NCBI GenBank assembly: GCA_023079485.1
Contig: CM041098.1
Span: forward strand, 124,001-188,000
Origin: Archilochus colubris
Taxonomy: Eukaryota > Chordata > Aves > Apodiformes > Trochilidae
Direction: 5' to 3'
DNA: 64,000 nt
The notes under the pieces were generated by a model, which saw only the letters and a list, made by a program, of their open reading frames with translations, was not told the DNA's origin and did not search any database. A program made the translations under genes and the position numbers. Numbering within the stretch: the stretch's first letter is position 1; each line of letters opens with the position of its first letter. This document shows, piece after piece, positions 54,420-64,000 of the stretch.

Positions 54420-56050
54420 TATATCAAAACTACTTCCTCTTGACAGAACTCCCCACCTCCCCCTAACCCCGACAGTGGCCTATTTTTATTAAACTGTAGC
54501 AAAACTTTTTTTTTCTCTTGCCACCTTAGTTAAAATGTATTAACAAACAAGTCTGGACTGCCAGCTTCTGATTGCAATATATCAAAACCCTGATTCCACC
54601 CAAACCTCATCAGGTAGATGAAGATAAAAACGCTAATAATAATGTCTCTTGATAAGCTGACAAACAGGTAATGCAAATTAGTATCAGATAACAAGAACTA
54701 AAGAATTCCTGCATTTCATAAGTCCCCCAAAACTGCAAGCCTCTGCCAATAATTAATGGGAAAGACAGAACCCTTTTCTCTGTATAAAAACTCAGAGAGA
54801 AAAGGACATAATGCTGCTGCTTCTTCGATCATAACTTCAAACTACAGCTCAGGAGGAACAGCCGAAGCAGCCTCACCCACGCTCAGCAGACCAGACCAGG
54901 ACCTTCACCTGTGGCTATCAGCCGCCCGAGGCGACCGAGAGTGAAAAGACCTAATTACGCTTTTTTCTTTTCTTAATGACCCTTTCCCCGGGGTGATTAA
55001 GTCATGTAAATCCTTCCGTAGTGCAAATCTCTTTTAAAGGTGGCGTCACTTTTTTTTTTTTTTTTTTTTTTTTCCTCTGAAATAATTCTTCATAAGTTGC
55101 TTAAGCTACAAAACCTGTTATTTTTCCAAATTCGTGCGACGCATATATGAACAGAGGCTATTAAATCCTTGCAACAAAATATAAAACCATACGTACGGAC
55201 CCTTAACACCTTCAATTGGTACAGTCGGCACGATTGACTGAGGAAAATATTAGAGCCTGTTCATAATGATGGCTCACCCAAATTGCAAAACTAACTCTTA
55301 AAGAAATTTAAAATTTTTAAATTCGAATTACTTTTAAAACAAGAACAAAACAAAATTAATTCTAAAGCTGGTTTTGCCAGCACTAGTGGGGTTGAGGAAA
55401 GGACTTCTCCCTCTTATAAGGTAGAAGAATTGAGTGATTGTGCTCTTTTAAGGCCCTTCTAGGAGCACCTTAAAGTCCATAAATATACCCCAAAAGAAAC
55501 TCTTTATGATATGATTGACAAAAACTATAGAAATGGAAAATCTGACACCATGATTGAATCTTTAAAATCTTCAGATGATCATACCATTCTTGATAAAGAA
55601 TCCAAAAACCAAGTGAAAAAACTTGGTACTGATTATTTTAATAAATATGGTTTGTTTGGTTTTATTTCCTGTCTGTTGCAATTTGGCAGAAGAAAGAAGA
55701 ATTTCGCCAGAAACTGGAAAATATAGAAAGTGGCACATCAGAAGAATTTGGAGACTTTATAAAATTTTTATTAGTTTGAGGAGTCTGTAGAGCAAAATTT
55801 TGAAATCTGCTCTAACCCTAATCCAATGCTAGAGCATGCTCCATCTACATCTGAATATAACCTGAATACGCCTCTCCTGAAAGGCCATATAAGGAAAAGG
55901 TGCACTTTGCATCAAAAAAGGGGAAAAGCTGCCACTCGATTTTAAATACAGACTGTAACAATATCTCTGAATAAATTCTGGGACAGAACTCCTTCTATCT
56001 CCATGAGTCAGAGACTTCAGCCTAAAGAACAGTGAATATCAGCCTATGAA
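54420..56050 (+). mobile_element. Possible endogenous LTR element remnant (LTR, leader and coding trace)
   Basis: A TATAAAAA box at about 54783 precedes a locally CpG-bearing stretch to about 54960 that resembles an LTR R/U5 region. At 55218-55236 there is TGG followed by AGTCGGCA and GATT, close to what a tRNA-Ser primer-binding site would look like (about 15 of 19 positions by eye). Downstream, a frame opens at 55394 and runs to 55726 with a single TAG near 55463. It encodes a charged protein of unknown identity (around residues DKNYRNGKSDTMIESLKSSD), then shifts frame and decays. No protease, RT or env motif and no second LTR were seen. LTR edges are not resolved. It could instead be an unrelated repeat. 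Confidence 0.35.
55050..55073. repeat. Poly-T run
   Basis: About 24 consecutive T residues inside the LTR-like region. It may be a slippage tract or the reverse of a poly-A tail of a retrocopy. No adjoining retrocopy was recognised. Confidence 0.85.
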
Positions 56051-56260
56051 TCTTCATTGTGGTTTAACTGGGCTTGTCCATCTAATAGGCAGCCCATTCA
56101 GTTTCTATAAATTTATATTAAAATAAGCTATTTCTGCTACTGCAGTACTAAACTATATTAAAAAAAGAAAATATAAACCATATATATATAAAACAATCAT
56201 TCCCTTCTCCTTGTAATCCATGACAGCATGTATTCTAACAAGCAAGTGACTCGAACTTAC

Positions 56261-56335
56261 ATTTTTCTGAGGTTGGGCAATTTCTTGAAGAGTCCAATAG
56301 CTTCCAGAACAGAAATATCGTTGTCATTCAAACGC
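56261..56335 (-). CDS. SLIT3: SLIT3 exon: first LRR of domain 3
   Basis: A 75-nt exon, phase 2 in and out, with acceptor tcctatcag and donor gtaagt. With the two bases carried over it reads LRLNDNDISVLEAIGLFKK then LPNLRK and most of an Ile codon. The human SLIT3 counterpart reads [21 protein letters not shown], so conservation is strong, and [11 protein letters not shown] separates it from SLIT2 (KKLPQLRK). It forms the first parallel beta-strand turn after the N-cap. The extra codon relative to the standard 24-residue LRR is normal for the first repeat here. Confidence 0.95.
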
Positions 56336-57249
56336 CTGATAGGAATAAGCAAAAAGACACTTAATACTGCACTGATATCTGTAGAAATAGATCCATGACA
56401 TACAGGGCTTCCACACAGATGACTATGACCTTTATTAAGCAAGACAGTCTGCCACTCTTTCAAGACTCCTAGAATGAAGCGAGTTCAGCTTAGAAGGAAA
56501 GGGAACACAGAAGACTGTAGTAAAAACTTAGCATGCTTTTAAGGCTGTGATGCCAAAGGACAGTGTCAGAATGCCTTCTTCCGATGCACAGGGTAAGTAA
56601 GGGATTACTAAGCCTAATCATTAAAAAGCCTGTTTGTGACAGTAAGCCTTCTTCATATGGTTTGCTACAGAAAACATGATACTGGAGGTGTGATCCACGT
56701 AAACAGAAGGTTCTTTCCCATCAATCCACTTGTCTTCAAAAATTATAGCCCTATCTTGGGAAGCTTGGGATCAGAAGAAAATTCTGATTACATTTAGCTC
56801 CAATTTTCTTTGTAAAGACTTTGCTGTGTTTTGTATGTCTGGATCATATTTCTTCTATCTTAACTTCAGCTAAACAATTTTTATGGGAGTTTAAACAGAA
56901 TACCTCAAGTACAATAAATAAAATACTGATACAAAAAGAGACTTGTGACTGAAGCTGCTACTAATATAACAAAAAAACCATGATTCTTAAGTTCCTAAGT
57001 AATAAACATGTTTTCTCACACTGTCTTTAGCAATATATATGTTTATAATTTCTAGAATCTCTAAAAGCAAGTAAGTTTCATAAAATCACTTCGAGCTTAA
57101 CAATACATTAGTTTTAGTGAGAGCCATTTCATCAAAGTAGCAGGCACTTCTGAAATGGAATGAGTTCCTGGTCACAGATACAATACAAAGGCTTAATCCA
57201 TTTCTTAAATAAAAATTACTAACAGGGAACTGCATGGAGAGTACAGCAC

Positions 57250-57666
57250 AGAGACATAAAGAACATCTCCCTTATGAGGAAAGGCTGAGGGAGCAGGGTC
57301 TCTTTAGATTGGAGGATACTATGGGGAAACGTCAGTAATGTCTATAAACACCTAAAGGGAGAGTGTCAGGATGGAGCCAGGCTCTTCTCAGTGATGTCCA
57401 ATGATAGGACAAGGGGTAACAGGTGCGAGCTGGAGCACAGGAGGTTCCTTGTAAACATAAGGAAAAGCTTTTCCTCTGTGAGGGTGACAGAGCACTGGAA
57501 CACAATGCCCAGGGAGCTTGTGGAGTCTCCTTCTCAGGAGACATTCAACACCTGCCTGGCTGCATTCCTGTGAGGCCTGCACTAGGCAATTATGCTTTAA
57601 CAAGCAGGTTGTACTTGATTATCTCTAGAGGTCCCTTTCAATCCCTAAAGTTCTGTGATTCTGTGA
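57250..57666 (+). mobile_element. CR1 LINE 3' fragment, older copy
   Basis: About 0.4 kb with CR1 ORF2 3' features in degraded form: a CTCCCTTATGAGGAAAGGCTGAGGGAG-like start, then a block encoding [23 protein letters not shown], equivalent to the [20 protein letters not shown] block of the large copy. It ends with GGTCCCTTTCAATCCC and two TTCTGTGA units rather than ATTCTATG. More frameshifts and the different tail point to an older subfamily than the neighbouring large copy. Confidence 0.85.
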
Positions 57667-57709
57667 AAAGACAAGGACCTCAAAGATAGGATGTACATAC
57701 AGCTTGTAC

Positions 57710-57731
57710 GTACATATGTATGTATGTATGT
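57710..57731. repeat. (TATG)n-type microsatellite
   Basis: Tandem TATG/TACA units just after the older CR1 fragment. Simple repeat with no sign of function. Confidence 0.8.
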
Positions 57732-57914
57732 CAGAACTTCAGGAAGACAAACACAGGCAGCTAATGCACAGAGCCACAGCTTCTTTCTCGTCTCTTCAAC
57801 TGGCATGAATGCTAAGGAAATGAATGCTCTTGTGAAATCAACAAAATGTTCCCTTTTTCACACAGGGATTAAAGGAGGTGTCTTGAATTGGTTCAAGTCT
57901 TAGTGACTTAGTGA

Positions 57915-60184
57915 CTTAGTCTTAGGGACTTAGTGATCACGAAATAATAGAGTTCTCAATAATCAGGGACACAAGGAGGGTTGTCAATAAAACCTCTACA
58001 TTAGACTTCCGGAGGGCAGATTTTGGCCTTTTCAGAAGACTAGTCCGGAGCATATCCTGGGAAACAGCCCTTGAAAACAAAGGGGTCAAGGAGGGATGGA
58101 CATTCTTCAAAGAGCAAGTTTTGAAAGCTCAGGAGCAGGCTATCCCGGTGTGCCGAAAGGCGAGCCGGCGGGGAAGACGACCACTCTGGCTCAACAGAGA
58201 GACTTTGAAGGAAATTAGGATTAAGAAGAGGGCCTACCGGTTATGGAAAAAAGGGTTATCTACTCAAGAGGAATTCAGGAATACAGTTAAGTTATGTAGG
58301 AAAAAAATTAGAGACACAAAGGCACAACTTGAACTAAATCTCGCCACCTCTGTGAAGGATAACAAGAAGTCCTTCTACAGATACATCAGTGGCAAAAGGA
58401 GGGGCAAGGAAAACATTCATTCTTTAATGGACATGGACGGGAATGTAATTGTCAAAGATGAAGAAAAGGCTGAGGTATTTAACACTTTCTTTGCCTCAGT
58501 TTTTAACAGTAAAACGGGCTATCCTGATGACAGCTGGCTTCTGGAGCCTATAGGAGACAAGAATCTAAACACTCTCCCTGCAATCCAGAAGGAAACTGTC
58601 AGTGATCTACTGGGCTGCTTGGATCCCCACAAGTCTATGGGACCAGATGAACTCCATCCAAAGGTGATGAGAGAGTTGGCAGAAGAGCTCGCCAAGCCTC
58701 TCTCTATCATCTACCAGAAGTCCTGGCTCACTGGGGACATCCCAGATGACTGGAAGTTGGCGAATGTCATGCCAATCCACAAGAAGGGCCGGAAGGAAGA
58801 CCCGGGAAACTACAGGCCTGTCAGCCTGACCTCAGTGCCTGGCAGGGTTATGGAGCAGATCATCCTGGGGGCAATCACACAGCACCTGCAGGATGGACAG
58901 GGGATCAGACCCAGCTAGCATGGGTTTAGGAAGGGCAGGTCCTGTCTGACCAACCTGATCTCCTTTTATGATCAGGTGACCCGCCTGGTGGATGAGGGGA
59001 AGGCTGTGGATGTGGTCTATCTGGACTTCAGCAAGGCCTTCGACACCGTCTCCCACAGCATCCTCCTGAGAAAGCTAGCTGGCTGCCCACAGCTTGGACA
59101 AGCGTACTCTGCACTGGGTTAGGAACTGGCTGGAGGGCCGGGCCCAGAGAGTGGTGCTGAATGGGGCTGCTTCCAGTTGGCGGCCGGTCACCAGCGGTGT
59201 CCCCCAGGGATCAGTGCTGGGCCCAGTCCTGTTCAATATCTTCATTGATGACTTGGATGAGGGGATTGAGTCCATCATCAGCAAGTTTGCCGATGACACC
59301 AAGCTGGGGAGAAGTGTTGATCAGCTGGAAGGCAGGAGGGCTCTGCAGAGGGACCTGGACAGACTGGAGAGATGGGCTGACTCCAATGGGATGAGCTTCA
59401 ACAAGGCCAAGTGCCGGGTCCTCCACTTTGGCCACAACAACCCTATGCAGCGCTACAAGCTGGGGACAGAGTGGTTGGAGAGCAGCCAGGCAGAAAGGGA
59501 CCTGGGAGTCTGGATTGACAGGAAGCTGAACATGAGCCAGCAGTGTGCCCAGGTGGCCAAGAAGGCCAATGGCATCCTGGCATGTATCAGAAACAGCGTC
59601 ACCAGCAGGTCCAAGGAGGTGATTCTGCCCCTATACTCAGCCCTGGTAAGGCCACACCTTGAGTACTGTGTTCAGTTTTGGGCCCCTCAGTTCAAGAAGG
59701 ATATTGAGGTCCTTGAACAGGTCCAAAGGAGGGCAACCAAGCTGGTGAAGGGACTCGAACACAGATCCTATGAGGAGAGGCTGAGGGAGCTGGGGCTGTT
59801 CAGCCTGAGGAAGAGGAGGCTCAGGGGAGACCTCATTGCTCTCTACAACTACCTGAAAGGAGGATGGAGCCAGGCAGGGGTTGGTCTCTTTTCCCAGGCA
59901 ACTCTCAATAAGACAAGAGGGCATGGTCTTAAATTGTGCCGGGGGAAGTTCAGATTGGCTATTAGAAAGAATTTTTTCACGGAAAGGGTGATCAGACATT
60001 GGAACGGGCTGCCTGGGGAGGTGGTGGACTCTTCGTCCCTGGAGACATTTAAAAAGCGACTCGATATGGCACTCAGTGCCATGGTCTAGTGACTGTGGCG
60101 GTAGCTGATCAAGGGTTGGACTCGATGATCTCTGAGGTCCCTTCCAACCCAGCCTATTCTATGATTCTATGATTCTATGATTCT
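57915..60184 (+). mobile_element. CR1 LINE, 5'-truncated, large copy
   Basis: Avian CR1 non-LTR retrotransposon on the plus strand. It carries the C-terminal end of the endonuclease domain (SDHEIIEFSI at 57932), the whole reverse transcriptase region, the end of ORF2 ([10 protein letters not shown] then TAG at 60087-60089) and a short 3' UTR. The 3' UTR has the CR1 motif GATCTCTGAGGTCCCTTCCA and the terminal repeat ATTCTATG at about 60158-60184. ORF1 and most of the endonuclease are missing, the usual result of incomplete target-primed reverse transcription. The left edge is uncertain by about 20 bp because of a small repeat there. The two obvious lesions in ORF2 are a TAG and a 4-bp duplication. 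Confidence 0.95.
57932..60089 (+). pseudogene. CR1 ORF2 remnant: reverse transcriptase (broken)
   Basis: The frame is open from SDHEIIEF at 57932 to a TAG at 58916-58918, where CR1 elements normally have Gln before HGF. It resumes in the same frame with the RT motif DFSKAFD at 59024-59044, then shifts at a duplicated AGCT (59073-59080). The new frame runs to 60089. It holds [13 protein letters not shown], the catalytic FADD at 59286-59297 (aspartates intact), the thumb-like region with [14 protein letters not shown], and the C-terminal [20 protein letters not shown]. Catalytic residues survive but the stop and frameshift make the protein non-functional. The enzyme would reverse-transcribe CR1 RNA at a nicked target. 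Confidence 0.9.
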
Positions 60185-60261
60185 AAGTCCTTTTTACAGC
60201 CTTGATAAACTAGGAAACCCGACACGCCTCTCTGAGCACATGATGGAGAGACAGCACTTAC

Positions 60262-60412
60262 AGATCAGTAGTGTACTCAGGAAGGTGAGTGGGTAACCGG
60301 CTTAGTTTTTGGTTAGAGCAGTCTACAATTGTTCCCTCGCAGCGACACTTCTCTGGACAGACAAGGTCCATGAAACATTTCCCGGTGAATTTACTTCTGT
60401 AATCCTCTGAGC
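60262..60412 (-). CDS. SLIT3: SLIT3 exon: LRR domain 3 N-terminal cap (LRRNT)
   Basis: A 151-nt exon. On the minus strand it follows an AG acceptor (tattgcag) and ends at a gtaagt donor. It enters in phase 1 (GC completes a Gly codon) and leaves in phase 2. It encodes SEDYRSKF, then the cysteine cap with [14 protein letters not shown] and VDCSNQKL, and ends with [12 protein letters not shown]. The four cysteines of the cap (C-P-E-K-C-R-C and VDC) are all present, with one further Cys (GKCF) in the linker from domain 2. This cap shields the hydrophobic core of the third LRR solenoid. The 3' end of a CR1 element lies 77 bp downstream of the donor in the intron. Confidence 0.95.
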
Positions 60413-61363
60413 CTGCAATAAAACGAAAATATAGTCCAGCAAATGGCTCCTGAAAACTGCAGCAATTAAGATAGTGTCTACTCTCAGAACTGCCTTATGT
60501 CACATCCCAGCTCCCTCACACAATTTTAATACTTCCCAAAGATTTTTTTCCACGTTTTTTCAAATTACTCCCAATACTCGCCTCTGTTTTTTTTTCCTTC
60601 TTCTCTTACTAGATTAATTCCATGTGTAGCAAGCCTACCTGTTAAGATATGAAGGCATTTTTGGAAGCATGTCTAATTAGCTTTTTGAGTCTTTTTCGAA
60701 GGAGATTTCAGCAAAGTCAACTTTTCCTATTTGGAACTTAGTCCATCAACAAGGAAAAGGGATTTCATGAAAGCAGGAGCTATCTCGGTGCTATCTCAGC
60801 AACTGACAAAGCATTTTTGAAGCTAACATTAAGGAGTCCTAAGTTTACAAACCTCAGCTATTATAGCTATTTTTGAGAGCAATGTCTCACTAGAAAACCT
60901 TACCAATTTTCCAACAATTAGATATTTTTGTTACCTATGTTAAACAAACAGCAGAAGAAAGTAATAGCAGTTTAAATAATTTTCATTTTAGTTAAGGAAT
61001 AGTTAGACCATACTTAGTGAGAAGCACTCCCTAGTGTACTATTCTAGCATGACTGCCAGACCTCTTTGACTAGGTTTTTGACCTATTCTAATGACATGCT
61101 TTTCCAATTAGTCTCAGTGAACCTATCTGTCCCTTTTCAGGTTTGGTTTTTCTTTTTTAATAACAGCAGGTTGGAAACCTGATCTTTGTGCTTCAAGAAA
61201 CCAGGAGTATTAATAAATGTGTATGTAAGCAAAGTGTTGCCAAGACCCTGCCATGCGATACCTGCCCACTCACTTCATTTTTCATAATGGAAGCACCAAA
61301 ACTGTCTTGGAACCTTGTGTAATATCCAGTGACCATAACTACCAATAAGTATTTTCTACCTTC

Positions 61364-61385
61364 AAAAAAAAAAAAAAAAAAAAAA
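61364..61385. repeat. Poly-A run
   Basis: About 22 consecutive A residues. No retrocopy recognised upstream. Confidence 0.85.
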
Positions 61386-62627
61386 GGTAATCAGTTTTGA
61401 AGACCCTGAAAACTTAAACCTGAGCTAACATTTCTTTTTAGAGCCTTGATGACACTCATCACTTGCTTCCCCCTCTCTGACTTATAACACACTACTGCTC
61501 ATCATATGACTGCATCCTATTTTCACTAAGGAAAAAGTCACCTAAACTCACTATTATTTTAACTTACGTTACACGTTACCTCCACAGGGTCCTGCAGTGA
61601 AAACATGAATTTTTGCAGGTAATCTAATATTTTGATTCCACAGGCACACTCTGGTTTAGTTTTGTAATTACAAACTAGTTTATGAGAAACATTACACACA
61701 GCTTTGTAGTTTACCACTTCTGTGGTATTACATACTTTGCAAATTATCCTTCTTATTGGATATTATACCTCTAAAGTGAGACTTGGATACTGTTTTTTAG
61801 CTTGACAGCACAGCACCTAAAATACAGGGACCAATGGGCATTTTAAAGTTTGTAAAACATACACACTAGTCCCTTCCCCACACCACCATCAGTTAAAATC
61901 TTAGCCTTTAGAAAAACCACCTGATTTCCAGTCCTAAAAATTTCAGGCTTGGTAGTCAGGCCAAAATGTCAAGAGATATGATATTATGGCTTGATTAGAA
62001 GAACTTACAGCTTTTCTTTCTTAGGTCTATGACACTGTACCTTTGGTTGTTTACACTCTATTGGAAATAATGCCAAGGATGAACAGCTTATCAGGACCAG
62101 AGTTTATTAGACCTGCTACAACTAACAGTACCCCATGAAAAATCCATAAGAATGTTTCAGTGATCAAAAAGTATCTTGCAAATACCCAAACTGACCATTG
62201 AAGAACAACTTATAATTTTCACTGTGAAAGCTTTCTTTGAAAGAAATCACAGAAGTCATGAAGTTACACAGGTTAAAAATTTATTATCATTTTCAGTCTA
62301 CTGGTAGATACAAAATTCATCTCCCTATGGAAAAAAAAAAAAGGATAAGAAAGTGAATGCTTTATGGAGGAGAAAAAAGGGGTATATATAAGATTGGAAG
62401 GTGAAAATCAGTGGTTTTCTTTCACACTTTCTGGAAAAGTAGACAAAGAATATTAACAACATTTTCACTTAGCAGTCTCACTATCTTCATGTCAGAGAAC
62501 TTTGCACACTACATCAGTTACAGGAAGTTCATCTTGCCTGGGCATCAGTCTACTGCCTCCACACTTGCAGCAGGGGAAACCCTGTCAGCTCAGCAGGAGA
62601 GGAACAACCATCACCTTCATGCTTTTC

Positions 62628-62674
62628 TCCCTCTCTCTCTCTCTTTTTTTCTTTTTTTTTTTTTTTTTTCTTCT
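62628..62674. repeat. (CT)n plus poly-T tract
   Basis: CTCTCT units followed by T runs. On the minus strand this is a poly-A/GA tract. Low complexity. Confidence 0.85.
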
Positions 62675-64000
62675 AAATGAGTTTAAATAAGAGTTACTCA
62701 GGTAAACACCAAGTCAAAAGTAATCAATAGCGTGTATATGCTCAGCCAGTACTCAGTCATCTGTTAAACTGTGAGACAGCAGGAATCACGTGCCAAAGAC
62801 CAGACAAAATTTACTATTTGACCTGAGCCTTGAGATCATTTGGACAGGTGTCTGTTCTATTAAGATATTCCCATGTGGGATACTAATGTGAAATTCAGCC
62901 ATCTGCTTGCAGAACTTTATAAGTGCCTATATCCATTTCTAAACATAGAGCTTTATCAGGGTACTACCGCAGGACTCTGAATGAACATCACAGGATTCAG
63001 GAGGTATAATCAGCCATCATGTGCATATAGTACTTCTTGCACACTCTAAAATCACCTATGGAAAGCCCTGGGAAAGAAAGGACAGGCACAGAAGAAACAC
63101 TTGGCTTCATTTTACTATTCCAGACCAGCCATTTGGTCATTCTACTATACCTGAAAGTACATGTGAACTGTAGCTGAGAACTCTGTGAAGCTTGGCTGAG
63201 CGTGAAACTGGGTTTCTAGTAATTTCAAAAATTAAAAAGAAGTATTATGTAAAATTAATTGCCAAGGCCTGTGTTTAACTGAGGGCAACTGTTTATCTGA
63301 TTTGTTAGTTACTCTTCTAACATTTTCATTTTACAACTTACGTGTCACTACTATCAGGTACAGGGCATTATAACTCCTATGTATCATAAAACAATCTTAC
63401 ATGACATTCTACATAAACCACCACATTTCCAAGTGTTCAAAAATTCTGGGGTAACTGTCTAAAATCCACATGGAAAAATTAAGTAACAAGTACTTTTTTG
63501 TCCAAGGCTTTGTTTGGCAAACCTGATTTCAGTTTTTAAAGCTTAGCTTTGCCCAAAGGATGTACAAGGACTGCTGGATCATCTCTTCTGGAAAAACATC
63601 AAACTGTCACAGCAGGGGCTTGAATACTGACCTGACATGTTTGACCTGACATATTTTTTCTACAAGAAATGGATCTGGCTGTCTCAAATTTGGCACCAAA
63701 AATGTGATCACAAGGATGACTTGGTCTAAAACTTGGATGAAATGAAGGAATCCTGACACACATTTCTTCATGTAACCACTAGATCACAATTCTCACAGGT
63801 TTTCAGGAATAAAAGGAAGTACATTGTCATAAATTCACATTGGTAGTATTAACTCTTAGCAGTAGTTACAGAGAAAAATCTAGGAATCTCAGATGTCCCT
63901 TTTCTGATGCCTCCACAACAGATAAATAACAAATTTGCAAGACAAGGCTGTATTTCATTATGTGAAATCTCCTGAAGCTCTCAAAGTCCTTTATGACTAG

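Larger units (their letters stand above)
51812..56260 (-). other. SLIT3: SLIT3 intron with LTR-like remnant
   Basis: A 4.4 kb intron. From 54.4 to 56.0 kb it contains a retrovirus-like or LTR-like segment described separately. An A-rich AAAAG tract lies at 53103-53189 and a poly-T run at 55050-55073. The rest (51812-53100, 53190-54350, 56050-56260) is AT-rich with no gene recognised. Confidence 0.75.
56336..60261 (-). other. SLIT3: SLIT3 intron with two CR1 insertions
   Basis: A 3.9 kb intron, more than half of it CR1 sequence on the plus strand (antisense to SLIT3): an older fragment at 57250-57666 and a large young-looking copy at about 57915-60184. A short TATG-type microsatellite lies at 57710-57731. 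The stretch 56336-57249 is AT-rich with no recognisable gene. The intron is bounded by gtaagt at 60261 and an AG acceptor at 56336-56337. Confidence 0.85.
1..64000 (-). other. SLIT3: SLIT3 gene, internal part (12 exons and flanking introns)
   Basis: Twelve minus-strand exons splice into one frame encoding LRR domains 3 and 4 and the start of the EGF region of a Slit protein. Paralogue choice rests on SLIT3-type residues: the last LRRCT reads GTNPLHCDC then [20 protein letters not shown], where SLIT2 has GANPLYCDC and [19 protein letters not shown]; the D3 cap has [20 protein letters not shown] proteins are secreted glycoproteins that bind ROBO receptors and heparan sulfate and guide axons and migrating cells; SLIT3 also acts in vessels, diaphragm and heart. 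LRR domain 4 is the dimerisation and heparan-binding region in the family. The gene runs off both ends, so promoter, signal peptide, ROBO-binding domain 2, later EGF repeats, laminin-G and cysteine knot are not here. Intact exons and splice sites argue for a functional gene. Confidence 0.95.
60413..64000 (-). other. SLIT3: SLIT3 intron, 5' partial (upstream of the D3 LRRNT exon)
   Basis: AT-rich intronic sequence. The acceptor of the next exon is at 60413-60414, preceded on the minus strand by a pyrimidine-containing tract. I looked for the preceding LRRCT exon (expected to end in KKFRCSG) and did not see it. The stretch holds a poly-A run at 61364-61385 and a CT/T-rich tract at 62628-62674. 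No gene or mobile element was recognised. Confidence 0.7.

Noticed and set aside
59161..60082. Open frames of 70-120 codons on both strands inside the CR1
   Set aside because: Shadows of the CR1 reverse transcriptase frame.
1..64000. MIR218-2, an intronic miRNA of vertebrate SLIT3
   Set aside because: I looked on the + strand for the reverse complement of the mature sequence (motif GGTTAGATCAAGCAC) and its partner arm and did not see either. It probably lies in a more 5' intron outside the window.
1..64000. Bacterial-type systems (operons, CRISPR, toxin-antitoxin, phage)
   Set aside because: Nothing in composition, spacing or coding supports prokaryotic or phage DNA; all coding signal is spliced vertebrate SLIT3 or CR1.

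Overview
The window is vertebrate nuclear DNA, almost certainly from a bird. It is AT-rich, has small exons separated by kilobase introns, carries CR1 LINEs ending in the avian (ATTCTATG)n tail, and encodes a protein almost identical in its core motifs to vertebrate SLIT3. The species cannot be named from the sequence.

One host gene fills the window: SLIT3, the secreted ROBO ligand, transcribed on the minus strand. I placed twelve consecutive internal exons from 60412 down to 16279, all with GT-AG splice sites, continuous reading phase and no internal stops. They encode about 461 residues, roughly residues 490-955 of a protein of about 1,520: the third leucine-rich repeat domain (LRRNT, LRRs, LRRCT), the fourth (LRRNT, LRRs, LRRCT) and most of the first EGF-like repeat. 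The signal peptide, LRR domains 1 and 2 (domain 2 is the ROBO-binding one), the later EGF repeats, the laminin-G domain and the cysteine knot lie outside. Both window ends are intronic.

Layout from the gene's 5' side (high coordinates): intron 64000-60413; D3 LRRNT exon at 60.3 kb; an intron with a large antisense CR1 and an older CR1; D3 LRR exons at 56.3, 51.7 and 50.3 kb, with an LTR/retrovirus-like remnant at 54.4-56.0 kb and a CR1 tail at 51.2-51.5 kb; D3 LRRCT at 45.0 kb; D4 LRRNT at 42.6 kb; a 9.3 kb intron with an unusual foldback element at 35.2-35.5 kb; D4 LRR exons at 33.2, 32.1, 31.9 and 25.0 kb, with a related repeat at 30.2-30.6 kb; D4 LRRCT at 20.3 kb; EGF1 at 16.3 kb; then 16 kb of intron without a recognisable exon.

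The most unusual non-host structures are three. The first is a foldback element whose loop holds a degenerate tRNA-Ile(UAU)-like sequence and whose tail is shared with a second element 5 kb away. The second is an 84-nt near-perfect hairpin in the intron at 44.6 kb. The third is a CR1 copy with only two obvious ORF2 lesions whose 3' end lies 77 bp from a SLIT3 splice donor. No second protein-coding host gene, CRISPR array, operon or classical RNA gene was found. Most other open frames look like chance frames in intron.
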